A DNA stretch of 30,924 nt from Pseudomonadota bacterium (GTDB lineage Bacteria; Pseudomonadota; Alphaproteobacteria; Rhizobiales; Phreatobacteraceae), in assembly GCA_023416965.1 (NCBI GenBank), contig JAEZGJ010000107.1, positions 1 through 30,924 on the forward strand. The letters are read 5' to 3'. The translations under genes were made by a program, and so were the position numbers. Each line of letters opens with the position of its first letter. Within the stretch, counting starts at the first letter, position 1. A model generated the notes under the pieces. That model had not been told where the DNA came from and ran no database searches. It was given only the letters and a program-made list of their open reading frames with translations. Of this stretch, positions 15,716 through 23,551 are shown piece after piece.

Positions 15716-17020
15716 TCAGCCGGCCAGCAGGTTTGGCAGGAACATGACGATCTGCGGGAACACCACCAGCGTCATCGTGAAGATCACCATGATCAGCAGG
15801 AACGGCAGTGTCACCTTGGCGAGATAGGACAGGCTGTCGCCGGTGATGCCCTGGATGACGAAGAGGTTGAAGCCGACAGGCGGCGTGATCTGCGCCATCT
15901 CCACGACCAGAACGATGAAGACGCCGAACCAGATGGGATCGAAGCCTGCCATCTTCACGATGGGCAGGACGATCGGCAGCGTCATGACGATCATCGAGAA
16001 GCCGTCGAGGAAACAGCCCAGGACGAGATAGAAGACCACCAGCGCCAGCATGAGCTGGAACGGCGACAGGCCGAGCCCCTGCACGAAGGCAGCGACCTTG
16101 GCCGGGATGCCGAGGAAGGCGGCGGCCGAGCCGAGGATGGAGGCGCCGAGCAGGATCAGCGCGATCATCGAGCAGGTCACGACCGAGCCGATGGCGATCT
16201 GGCGCAGAGCCTCCCAGGTGAGAGAACGCTGGGCAAGGGCGACGATGGCGGCGCCGAGCACGCCGACTGCAGCCGCCTCCGAGGGGGTCGCGATGCCGCC
16301 ATACATGGAGCCGAGCACGCAGGCGATGAGAAAGAGCGCCGGCGCGAGGTCCTTCAGCGAGGCGAAACGCTCGGCCCACGACAGGTTGCGCAGCGCCCTT
16401 TCGCTCTCCGGCACCAGATCCTTGCGGAGGGTGGTGTGGATCATCACCCAGCCCATGAAGCAGCCCGCGAGCAACATGCCGGGGATGAGACCGGCGGTGA
16501 ACAGCTTGATGATCGAGACGTCGGCGAGGACGCCGTAGATGATCAGGATGTTCGACGGGGGAATGAGGAAGCCGAGCGTGCCGGCGCCCGCCAGCGACCC
16601 CACGGCGATGTCGCGCGAGTAGCCGCGCTTCAGGAGCTCCGTCAGGGCGATGCGGCCGACGACCTGCGTCGTCGCCGCGGAGGAGCCGGAGATCGCCGCG
16701 AAGATGGTGCAGCCGATGACGTTGACGTGGATGAGCCGGCCCGGCAGCAGGCCGGCCCAGGGCGCGAGGCCCGTGAACAGCGACCGCGACAGGTTTGTGC
16801 GGAACAGGAGCTCGCCCATCAGGATGAAGAGCGGCAGGGCCAGCAGTTCCTGCGTCGTCAGGATGTTCCAGGAATATTGCGCCACCAGCCGGTGCAGCGG
16901 GATGTCGCGGAAGATCGCCAGCAGGATCGTTCCGGTGACGCCGAGGGTAAGCCCGATCCACAACCCGCCGGCCAGGAGGCCGAACAGGATGGCGAACATG
17001 ACGATGACTTCGACGGCCAT
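15716..17020 (-). CDS. dctM: TRAP transporter large permease (DctM)
   Basis: A 434-residue, strongly hydrophobic protein with about 11-12 helices. It contains family signatures GRLIHVNVIGCTIFAAISGS (helix-hairpin region), GTLGFLIPPSNILIIYG and QITPPVGFNLFVIQGI. It forms the Na+-coupled channel of a TRAP transporter with DctQ. GGAG lies 7 nt ahead of ATG 17020. Its place directly before pxpBCA suggests that it brings in the substrate of the oxoprolinase. Confidence 0.95.
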   Translation of the reverse strand: MAVEVIVMFAILFGLLAGGLWIGLTLGVTGTILLAIFRDIPLHRLVAQYSWNILTTQELLALPLFILMGELLFRTNLSRSLFTGLAPWAGLLPGRLIHVNVIGCTIFAAISGSSAATTQVVGRIALTELLKRGYSRDIAVGSLAGAGTLGFLIPPSNILIIYGVLADVSIIKLFTAGLIPGMLLAGCFMGWVMIHTTLRKDLVPESERALRNLSWAERFASLKDLAPALFLIACVLGSMYGGIATPSEAAAVGVLGAAIVALAQRSLTWEALRQIAIGSVVTCSMIALILLGASILGSAAAFLGIPAKVAAFVQGLGLSPFQLMLALVVFYLVLGCFLDGFSMIVMTLPIVLPIVKMAGFDPIWFGVFIVLVVEMAQITPPVGFNLFVIQGITGDSLSYLAKVTLPFLLIMVIFTMTLVVFPQIVMFLPNLLAG

Positions 17021-17066
17021 GAACGGCTCCGATCGGGGAGAAGAGGGGTCGGTCGATGCGTCGCCG

Positions 17067-17648
17067 CTATTCGACGGGGTTGGACGCCCGCATGGACGGA
17101 TCCTCGAGCGGCAGATCCAGCGCCGCCCGGATGGTGCGCGCCAGGAATTGCAGCGCCAGCAGCGCCATGCCGATGGTGACGAGCACCATGGGCGGCCACA
17201 CGATGGTGCCGGACGAGATGGAGACCTGGCCGCGCGAATAGGAGCCCCAGGTGAAGAGCACCATGGAGACGGTGAGATAGGACGTGGCGGCGAAGGCCAG
17301 CGCCGAGGACACCGTTTCGAGGATGCGCTTGAACGCCGGGCCGGCATTGCCGACCAGGAGGGTGACGCGGATGTGACCGCCGCCGCGCAGGGTCATGGCG
17401 GCGCCGAAGGTAAAGGCGGCCGCCATGAGGTAGGAGGAATATTCCCAGGCATTGGGGACGACACCCGGTCCGATGCCGAAGAAGTTCGACGCCGCGCGGG
17501 CGATGATCTCCGACAGCATCAGGCAGGTGAGCGCCAGCAGGCACAGGGCGCCGATCCAGCCGTCGAAACGGCCGAGCCGGTCGATGCCGGAGAGGAACCA
17601 CCGGATGCCCGATGGCGCCCCGGCATTGAGATCGGTGTGGGGGACCAT
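17067..17648 (-). CDS. dctQ: TRAP transporter small permease (DctQ)
   Basis: A 193-residue protein with four transmembrane helices: WIGALCLLALTCLMLSEII, AWEYSSYLMAAAFTFGAA, ETVSSALAFAATSYLTVSM and WPPMVLVTIGMALLALQFL. The RGGGHIRVTLL segment after helix 2 matches the family's conserved G-x-H-I-R-V loop. It pairs with DctM. The ribosome-binding site is weak, and the start lies 13 nt after dctP, so translation may be coupled. Confidence 0.92.
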   Translation of the reverse strand: MVPHTDLNAGAPSGIRWFLSGIDRLGRFDGWIGALCLLALTCLMLSEIIARAASNFFGIGPGVVPNAWEYSSYLMAAAFTFGAAMTLRGGGHIRVTLLVGNAGPAFKRILETVSSALAFAATSYLTVSMVLFTWGSYSRGQVSISSGTIVWPPMVLVTIGMALLALQFLARTIRAALDLPLEDPSMRASNPVE

Positions 17649-17661
17649 CGGGCTCGTCCGG

Positions 17662-18660
17662 TCAGGAGCGCTTCACTTCGGCGAGATAGGCCTCGATCGG
17701 GGCCTTCGCGGCGGGCACGCGCTTGATGTAGTCCTGCACCATGCTGGCGGTGCGGCGGCGCATGTCGGCCATCATGGGCGCGGGAATGTCGACCACTTCC
17801 ATGCCGCCCTGCTTCAGGCGGGCGAGGCTGTCCGTATCGGCCTTCACCGAGGTCGCCCAGAACTCCGGCTCGAGCTTCTTGGCCACCGCCTCGATGGAGG
17901 CGCGGTGGTTCGCCGGCAGCTTGTTCCAGGCGTCCATGTTGACGTTGACCATCTGGCAGGACCAGACGTGGTTGGTCGGATAGACGTACTTGAGGAACTC
18001 CCAGAACTTGCCGTCGACGCCCGACACCGACGAGGTGGAGACGCCCTGGACCGCGCCGGAGGCCAGCGCGGGGATCGTCTCGCCCCAGGGAATGACGACG
18101 CCGGTCATGCCGAGCGCATTGACCATGTCCTGCGCGCCGCGATCCGGGCAGCGCACCTTCTGGCCGGCCAGGCCCGCCAGCGAGTCCGCCTTCACCTTGA
18201 GGTGCAGGTACTGGGTCGGCCAGGGCACGATGTAGAGATTCTTCTGGTTGTTGTTCTGCACCACGCGCTCGAAGACCGGGCGGATGTGCTTGTGATAGAT
18301 CCGCAGCTCGTCCACCGAGCCGACGAGGAAGGGAATGCCCTCGGCGCCGAGGATCGGCTCGTCGCCGATCTGCTGGATGTTGAGAACGTCGGCGATCGGC
18401 ACCAGACCGTCACGCACGGCGCGAAGGTGCTCCGGGCCCTTGAAGCCGAGCTGGCCACCGGCCTTGACCGTGATGTTGACGGCGCCACCGGTCGCGGCCT
18501 TCACCTCGTCGGCGAATTTCTTGGCGTTGATCGTGTGGAAGTTGCCGTCCGGCCAGACGGTCGAGAGGTCCCAGTTGGCAGCCTGGGCGCGCGCCACCGT
18601 CGGCGCGGCGAGAAGGCTCGTTCCGGCGAGGCCGGCCACGAATTGACGGCGATCGAACAT
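17662..18660 (-). CDS. dctP: TRAP transporter substrate-binding protein (DctP), Tat-type signal
   Basis: A 332-residue periplasmic solute-binding protein. The N-terminus MFDRRQFVAGLAGTSLLAAP with a VARAQA cleavage site looks like a Tat signal (RRQF followed by a hydrophobic stretch). The mature part has GQLGFKGPEHLRAVRDG, VLNIQQIGDEPILGAEGIPF, and KVRCPDRGAQDMVNALG containing the conserved carboxylate-binding Arg region, then PWGETIPALASGAVQGV. DctP6 and DctP7 of Bordetella pertussis bind pyroglutamate, and the fused operon with pxpBCA makes the same ligand likely here (inference). AGGAG lies 8 nt before ATG 18660. It is the first gene of the six-gene operon. Confidence 0.94.
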   Translation of the reverse strand: MFDRRQFVAGLAGTSLLAAPTVARAQAANWDLSTVWPDGNFHTINAKKFADEVKAATGGAVNITVKAGGQLGFKGPEHLRAVRDGLVPIADVLNIQQIGDEPILGAEGIPFLVGSVDELRIYHKHIRPVFERVVQNNNQKNLYIVPWPTQYLHLKVKADSLAGLAGQKVRCPDRGAQDMVNALGMTGVVIPWGETIPALASGAVQGVSTSSVSGVDGKFWEFLKYVYPTNHVWSCQMVNVNMDAWNKLPANHRASIEAVAKKLEPEFWATSVKADTDSLARLKQGGMEVVDIPAPMMADMRRRTASMVQDYIKRVPAAKAPIEAYLAEVKRS

Positions 18661-18692
18661 TGCGGGGCTCCTGGTTCCTGTCTCTGGATGGT

Positions 18693-18708
18693 CCGCCGTT
18701 CGCGGCGG
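18693..18708 (-). other. Hairpin in the dctP leader
   Basis: A perfect 6-bp CCGCCG/CGGCGG stem with a 4-nt loop (CGAA in the transcript sense), 33 nt upstream of the dctP ATG in a predicted 177-nt leader. It is not followed by a T-run, so it is not a terminator. It may only stabilise the mRNA. Confidence 0.3.
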
Positions 18709-18750
18709 TCGGGCTTGGCGCCCTTGTCGGGATTGGACCGCTGTTTGGCC

Positions 18751-18758
18751 ATGTTGAC
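18751..18758. promoter_or_regulatory. Isolated operator half-site in the dctP leader
   Basis: ATGTTGAC, identical to one arm of the 17-bp palindrome at 18868-18884, 109 bp away. The matching second arm is absent (GGCC in its place). It could be an auxiliary site allowing looping, or chance. Confidence 0.25.
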
Positions 18759-18843
18759 AAGGCCGAAATCCGAGCAGCGCGAGCCTGGAACACGCGCATC
18801 GGGAACGCCTGCCATGCCGCCGCTTACCGGCGATCGTTGGTGG

Positions 18844-18872
18844 ACGATCCCGCAGCCCGCCCTTTGTGTCAA
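18844..18872 (-). promoter_or_regulatory. Predicted promoter of the dctPQM-pxpBCA operon
   Basis: A perfect TTGACA -35 (18872-18867) lies in the left arm of the palindromic operator. Seventeen nt later a GATCGT -10 (18849-18844) keeps the conserved second A and last T. Transcription would start near 18837. A protein on the palindrome would cover the -35. Confidence 0.45.
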
Positions 18873-18884
18873 CATCATGTTGAC
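18868..18884. promoter_or_regulatory. Perfect 17-bp palindromic operator, probably for the MarR-type regulator
   Basis: GTCAACATCATGTTGAC, two 8-bp arms around a single central C, in the 312-nt region between divergent dctP and the regulator gene. This length and form are usual for MarR-family dimers. Each arm contains TTGAC reading outward, so the palindrome carries a -35-like element for both directions. A one-arm copy and a related imperfect site are found at 18751 and 23399. The rest of the region (18661-18972) shows only the dctP leader hairpin. Confidence 0.6.
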
Positions 18885-18972
18885 GTTTTGTCGTCGTTTT
18901 CTCTGTTTGATTTCGACGAAGAGTCGCGGCACTCTGACGGGCCGTGCTGAATGCACAGCTTGAGGTCTGTCG

Positions 18973-19491
18973 ATGACGCCTCCGTCCAAGCTCGGCCCCA
19001 TCGTCTCGTCCGCCCACCTGGCTTCGGGCGAACTGCCGGCCCTGTCCGAATTCGAGTTCGGCATGATGATGGTCAGCCATGCCTTCCACCGCTGGACCGT
19101 GCGCTGTGCGGCGGCGGGGGGAGCGCCCGGCCTGTCGGCGCTGGAGAACATGATCCTGCACACGGTCTATCACCGCGGCCGGCCGAAGCGGCTCGCCGAC
19201 ATCGCACTCGTCCTCAATGTCGAGGACATGCATCTCGTCACCTATGCGGTGAAGAAGCTCGAGAAGGCCGGGCTGGTGAAGGGCGAGAAGATCGGCAAGG
19301 AGAAGGCCGTCTCGGTGACGAAGAAGGGCGCCGAGGCCGTCATGCGCTACCACGAGGTGCGCGAGGCCCTGCTGATCCAGAGCGTCAAGGCCTTCGGTAC
19401 CGACCCCGAGGTGCTCAGCCGCATCGCGACCGAGATGCGCGCCCTGTCCGGCCTCTACGACCAGGCGGCACGCGCGGCCGCCAGCCTCTAG
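18973..19491 (+). CDS. MarR-family winged-helix transcriptional regulator
   Basis: A 172-residue dimeric-type regulator. A helical N-terminus (FEFGMMMVSHAFHRWTVRC) is followed by a winged helix: LSALENMILHTVYHRG, the recognition region RLADIALVLNVEDMHLVTYA, helix VKKLEKAGLVKGE and the wing KEKAVSVTKKG. The layout matches MarR/winged-helix DNA-binding proteins linked to catabolic clusters. GAGG lies 7 nt before ATG 18973. It is transcribed divergently from the TRAP-oxoprolinase operon and converges with hyuB 18 bp away, so it probably represses dctP expression, and its own, until a pathway ligand binds (inference). Confidence 0.85.
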   Translation: MTPPSKLGPIVSSAHLASGELPALSEFEFGMMMVSHAFHRWTVRCAAAGGAPGLSALENMILHTVYHRGRPKRLADIALVLNVEDMHLVTYAVKKLEKAGLVKGEKIGKEKAVSVTKKGAEAVMRYHEVREALLIQSVKAFGTDPEVLSRIATEMRALSGLYDQAARAAASL

Positions 19492-19509
19492 GGCCGGCGG
19501 CCGGAAGCT

Positions 19510-21150
19510 TCAGCCGCCATAGGCCTTGGCGCCCTCGGCGCTGACCAGACCCTCGCTCACGTCCTTCGCCAGCTTCGCACGGTCGCGCTTCGTCGGATCG
19601 CCGATGCCGCCGCCGCCCGGCGTCATCACCACCAGGCGGTCGTCCGGCGGGATGAGCTGGAAGCCCTTTCCCTTCAGAACCTTGCCCGACTTCAGCGAGA
19701 CCGCGCCGGCGGCGCCGTCCTTGCCGCCGTCGCGCCCGCGCGGCGGGTGATCGATGCGGTCATAGGCGGCGAGCAGGTCGAAGGGCTTGCCGATGCGGCT
19801 GCCCACCTCGATGACCTGGCCAAGGCCGCCGCGCATGGTCCCTGCCCCGCCGGAATCCTCGCGGAACTCCTTGCGCCAGAAGATCAGCGGCGTGATCGAC
19901 TCGGCGATCTCCACGGGCGTGCCCTTGACGCCCGACGGATAGGCCGTTGCCGAGAGCCCGTCCTTCATGGGACGGGCTCCGGTGCCGCCATTGGAGGTCA
20001 CGGCCATCATGAACCCGTAATTGCCGAGCCCCGCCTCGTCGGTCTGGCCGCGCACGTTGAGGTTCCACAGGCAGGACGTGCCTTCTGCCGGAACGCGGTC
20101 GGGCACGGCCTGCCGCAGCGCGCCGAAGACGACGTCGGGGAGCATCTGGCCGATGATGTGGCGCGATGCCACCGGCTTGGGCTTCAGCGCGTTGACGATG
20201 GAGTTCTCCGGCGCCGAGACCGTGAGCGGGGCGAGCGACCCCGCATTGTTCGGGATGTCCTTGCCGACGATGCAGGCGAGGCCGAAGACCGTGTAGGCCG
20301 TCGTATAGGCCAGCGGCACGTTGATGCCGCGCTTCGAAGCGTCCCCCGTGCCCGTGTAGTCGACGTGGATGCCGCTTGGCGTGACCTCCACCGTGCAGGC
20401 GAGCGTCACCGGCTCGTCATAGCCGTCGACCGTCATGGTGTTGGACCACTTGCCCTTCGGGAGCGCCGCGATCGCCTCCAGCACCGCCGCCTTCGAGCGG
20501 GTGAGGATGTGCTCGGAAAGAACGTCGAGGTCGTCGAGGCCGAACTCGTCCATCATCTCCGACAGGCGCTCGCAACCGACGTCGTTGCAGGCGGCGAGCG
20601 AATAGACGTCGCCCTCGGTGTCGATCGGCAGGCGCGTGTTGGCGCGGATCATCGCCATCAGCGTCTCGTTGAGCTGGCCCTGGTCGGCAAGCTTGAGCAG
20701 CGGGATGTAGAGACCCTCCATGAACACGTCGGTGCCGTCCGGCCCGAAGCCGATGCCGCCGATGTCCATGAGGTGGCTGGTGCAGGAGAAGAGGCCCACC
20801 AGCTTGCCCTTGTGCAAGGCCGGCGTCGTCAGCACGAAGTCGTTGAGATGGCCGGTGCCCATCCAGGGGTCGTTGGTGATGTAGATGTCGCCCTGCTTCA
20901 TCGTCTCGACGGGGAAGACGCGGACGAAGTGCTTGACGCTCTCGGCCATGGAGTTGACGTGGCCGGGGGTGCCGGTCACCGCCTGGGCCAGCATGTTGCC
21001 CTCGCGGTCGAAGACGCCGGCGGAGAGGTCGCCCGCCTCGCGTACGATGGGCGAGAAGGCGGTGCGCAGCAGCACCTGCGCCTGTTCCTCGACCACCGCG
21101 ATGAGGCGGTTCCACATGACCTGGAGTTCGATGTCGGAAAGCTTGCTCAT
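19510..21150 (-). CDS. hyuB: Hydantoinase B / 5-oxoprolinase-type subunit
   Basis: A 546-residue HyuB-family protein, the partner of HyuA in ATP-dependent hydrolysis of hydantoins, N-methylhydantoin, oxoproline or lactams. It begins LSDIELQVMWNRLIAVVEEQ, then LLRTAFSPIVREAGDLSAGV, with QGDIYITNDPWMGTGHLNDF and CTSHLMDIGGIGFGPDG carrying the family's metal-binding Asp and His residues; the C-terminus has VVMTPGGGGIGDP. ATG 21150 is favoured by AAGGG spacing. A GTG at 21159 would overlap the hyuA stop as GTGA. Confidence 0.94.
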   Translation of the reverse strand: MSKLSDIELQVMWNRLIAVVEEQAQVLLRTAFSPIVREAGDLSAGVFDREGNMLAQAVTGTPGHVNSMAESVKHFVRVFPVETMKQGDIYITNDPWMGTGHLNDFVLTTPALHKGKLVGLFSCTSHLMDIGGIGFGPDGTDVFMEGLYIPLLKLADQGQLNETLMAMIRANTRLPIDTEGDVYSLAACNDVGCERLSEMMDEFGLDDLDVLSEHILTRSKAAVLEAIAALPKGKWSNTMTVDGYDEPVTLACTVEVTPSGIHVDYTGTGDASKRGINVPLAYTTAYTVFGLACIVGKDIPNNAGSLAPLTVSAPENSIVNALKPKPVASRHIIGQMLPDVVFGALRQAVPDRVPAEGTSCLWNLNVRGQTDEAGLGNYGFMMAVTSNGGTGARPMKDGLSATAYPSGVKGTPVEIAESITPLIFWRKEFREDSGGAGTMRGGLGQVIEVGSRIGKPFDLLAAYDRIDHPPRGRDGGKDGAAGAVSLKSGKVLKGKGFQLIPPDDRLVVMTPGGGGIGDPTKRDRAKLAKDVSEGLVSAEGAKAYGG

Positions 21151-21155
21151 GACGG

Positions 21156-23255
21156 TCACTTTCCCTTCGCGGTGGACTTGCGGGCGGTGAGGACGAGGCC
21201 GAGACCGCCGTCGATCTCGGCGTCGAAGGCGGCTGTCACATAGGTGGAGGTACCAGCCTCCACGACGATAGCCGGACCCGCGATGCGGGCGCCCGGCGCC
21301 ATCGCGAGCCGGTCGTACATGGGGACATCCACGGTCTTGCCGGCCCTGGCGTCGAAAACCGGACGCATGCCGATGGGCTCGGGTCCGGCGGCGGCAGCCG
21401 GCGTCGCCAGCAGCGGCGGACGCGCGGTGTCGGTCGTCACCAGCAGCGACCAGGACAGGATTTCGATGGCGGCGCCGGGAATGTGGCGGGCGAAGAGCTG
21501 GCGATAGCCCGCCTCGAAATGCTCGCGCATGGCCGGAATGTCCGCCTCCGCCAGCGCGCGATTGGGAAGGGCGACGGCGATCTCGTGCCCCTGCCCCGCA
21601 TAGCGCATGAAGGCGGTGCGGGTTTCGGTCAGCTTGCGATTGCCGGCGGCGGCGCTGGCGAGCCCGGTCGCCTCGGCGCTCATGGCCGCCAGCAGCCGGT
21701 TCGCCTCCGCGAGGTCGAATTTGTCCAGCCGCATGAACTTGGAATGGACGAGTTCATAGGCCGCCGGAGCCCGAAGGAACCCTACCGCCGAGCCGACGCC
21801 CGCATCCGCCGGCACCACCACCCGGGCGATGCCGAGTTTCTCGGCGAGGCGCGCGGCATGAAGCGGCGCGGCGCCGCCGAAAGCGACCATCGTATGGTCC
21901 GAGACCACCACGCCGCGCTCCACCGAGTGGACACGGGCGGCATTCGCCATGTTCTCGTCGACGATCTCGGCGACACCGTGGGCGGCCATGGCCGTCGGTA
22001 GCGACAGGGGCTTGCCGACGCTGGAGTCGAGCGCCGCGTCCGACTTCTCCGGATAGAGCGTGATGGCGCCGCCCGCGAAACGGGCCGGCTCGATCTTGCC
22101 CAGTGCCACGTCGGCGTCGGTGACGGTCGGCAGTTCGCCGCCGCGGCCGTAGCAGGCCGGCCCCGGCACGGAGGCGGCGGAGTCCGGCCCCACCGTGATG
22201 CGCTTCAGCGCATCGACCCGGGCGATCGACCCGCCTCCGGCGCCGATCTCCACCATCTCGATGACGGGGATGCGGACCGGCAGGCCCGACCCCTTCATGA
22301 AGCGTGACTGGCGGTCCACCTCGAAGGTCCGCGCCTTGTAGGGTGTCGCGTCGTGGATGAGACAGATCTTGGCAGTGGTGCCGCCCATGTCGAAGGACAG
22401 GACCTTGCCCTCGCCGCGCTCGGCGGCGATGTGCGCGGCAAGGATGGCGCCGCCGGCAGGCCCCGATTCCACCAGGCGGATGGGGAAGCGCGCCGCCGTC
22501 TCCAGCGTTGCCAGCGAGCCGCCGGAGGTCATCAGATGGATCGGCTTCGTGTAGCCCTCGGCGGCGAAGCGCGCCTTCAGCCGGCCGAGATATCCGGCCA
22601 TCAGCGGCTGCACATAGGCATTGGCGACGGCGGTGGAGGTGCGCTCGTATTCGCGCATCTCCGGGCAGACCTCGGAGGACAGCGTCACGGCGATGCCCGG
22701 CGCCTCGCGGGCGAGGATGTCGCGGACCCGCAGCTCGTGGGCCGAGTTGGCGTAGGAATGGATGAAGGCGACGGCCACCGCCTCCACACCGGCCGCCTTC
22801 AGCGCGCCGGCGACGGCGACGACCGCCGCCTCGTCGAGTTCGACCCACACCTTGCCGGTCACGTCGATACGCTCCGGCACCGTGAAGCGCAGCTCGCGCG
22901 GCACCAGCTGGCGCGGCTTGTCGATGAAGATGTCGTACTGGTCGTAGCGGCCCTCGTCGGCGATTTCGATCACGTCGCGGAAACCGTCGGTGGCGATCAG
23001 CGCGGTCTTGGCGCCCTTGCGCTCGATGACGGCGTTGGTGGCCAGCGTCGTGCCGTGGACGAAGACGTCGAGGGCGGAAAAGCCGATGCCCGCCTGCTTC
23101 AGGACGAGGCGCGTGCCTTCCACCACCGCCTCTTCCGGTGCGTGGGGCGTGGTCAGCACCTTGGTGGTGAAGCGCTCGTCCCCGTGCTCCAGCACGATGT
23201 CGGTGAAGGTGCCGCCGATATCGGTGGCGAGGCGCGTGATGACGGATTGGGTCAT
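21156..23255 (-). CDS. hyuA: Hydantoinase A / 5-oxoprolinase-type subunit
   Basis: A 699-residue ASKHA-fold ATPase subunit. The N-terminal phosphate motif is TDIGGTFTDIV (residues 11-21), followed by VFVHGTTLATNAVIERKGAK and DGFRDVIEI. The second half of the ATP site is ESGPAGG (263-269) and LSFDMGGTTAKICLI (286-300). It phosphorylates a ring amide and works with HyuB to open it. The absence of an acetone-carboxylase gamma subunit nearby argues against a carboxylase. The ribosome-binding site is weak. The hyuA and hyuB coding regions are nearly contiguous, one operon. It differs in origin from PxpABC, so the island has two unrelated ring-opening systems. Confidence 0.94.
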   Translation of the reverse strand: MTQSVITRLATDIGGTFTDIVLEHGDERFTTKVLTTPHAPEEAVVEGTRLVLKQAGIGFSALDVFVHGTTLATNAVIERKGAKTALIATDGFRDVIEIADEGRYDQYDIFIDKPRQLVPRELRFTVPERIDVTGKVWVELDEAAVVAVAGALKAAGVEAVAVAFIHSYANSAHELRVRDILAREAPGIAVTLSSEVCPEMREYERTSTAVANAYVQPLMAGYLGRLKARFAAEGYTKPIHLMTSGGSLATLETAARFPIRLVESGPAGGAILAAHIAAERGEGKVLSFDMGGTTAKICLIHDATPYKARTFEVDRQSRFMKGSGLPVRIPVIEMVEIGAGGGSIARVDALKRITVGPDSAASVPGPACYGRGGELPTVTDADVALGKIEPARFAGGAITLYPEKSDAALDSSVGKPLSLPTAMAAHGVAEIVDENMANAARVHSVERGVVVSDHTMVAFGGAAPLHAARLAEKLGIARVVVPADAGVGSAVGFLRAPAAYELVHSKFMRLDKFDLAEANRLLAAMSAEATGLASAAAGNRKLTETRTAFMRYAGQGHEIAVALPNRALAEADIPAMREHFEAGYRQLFARHIPGAAIEILSWSLLVTTDTARPPLLATPAAAAGPEPIGMRPVFDARAGKTVDVPMYDRLAMAPGARIAGPAIVVEAGTSTYVTAAFDAEIDGGLGLVLTARKSTAKGK

Positions 23256-23375
23256 GCCTGGTGTCCGGTCCCTCGAGTCGGCCGGGGCGCTGCCGGGCAG
23301 CCCTCCGTCACCGATGCCACGACCTTTCTGGCACGAACCCGCGGGGTTCGGCGACAGGGAGCCGCGCGGGACGAG

Positions 23376-23417
23376 ACATTCGGGTGGGGCGGTACCGATG
23401 TCAACGATTCATCGACA
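23376..23417 (-). promoter_or_regulatory. Predicted hyuA promoter overlapping an operator-like imperfect palindrome
   Basis: TGTCAACGATTCATCGACA (23399-23417) has matching TGTC/GACA ends and shares TGTCAAC with the operator in front of dctP. As at dctP, its left end read on the minus strand is a perfect TTGACA -35 (23404-23399), followed 17 nt later by GAATGT (23381-23376). The predicted transcript starts near 23369, 114 nt before hyuA. The inner bases pair only partly. The other features of the 296-nt gap to the creatininase gene are unremarkable. Confidence 0.4.
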
Positions 23418-23551
23418 ATTCGTCGTCGAAATGAAGGAGAGCGCGGGGCACCTCTGCGAGGAACGCGGAGCAATGCCGCTGCGGGGCTCGACGCCGCCGC
23501 CCCGGCGGCGCACGATCCGGCACCTCTGCAGCAGCCTTCCGGAGCGCCAGC

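Noticed and set aside
15146..17179. A 677-codon open frame on the plus strand over pxpB and dctM
   Set aside because: Low-complexity product rich in D, E, R, H and Q, lying antisense to clear pxpB and TRAP genes; a reverse-frame shadow.
19510..23255. hyuA-hyuB as acetone carboxylase subunits
   Set aside because: The small gamma subunit of acetone carboxylase is missing and the setting is amide catabolism; hydantoinase/oxoprolinase type fits better.
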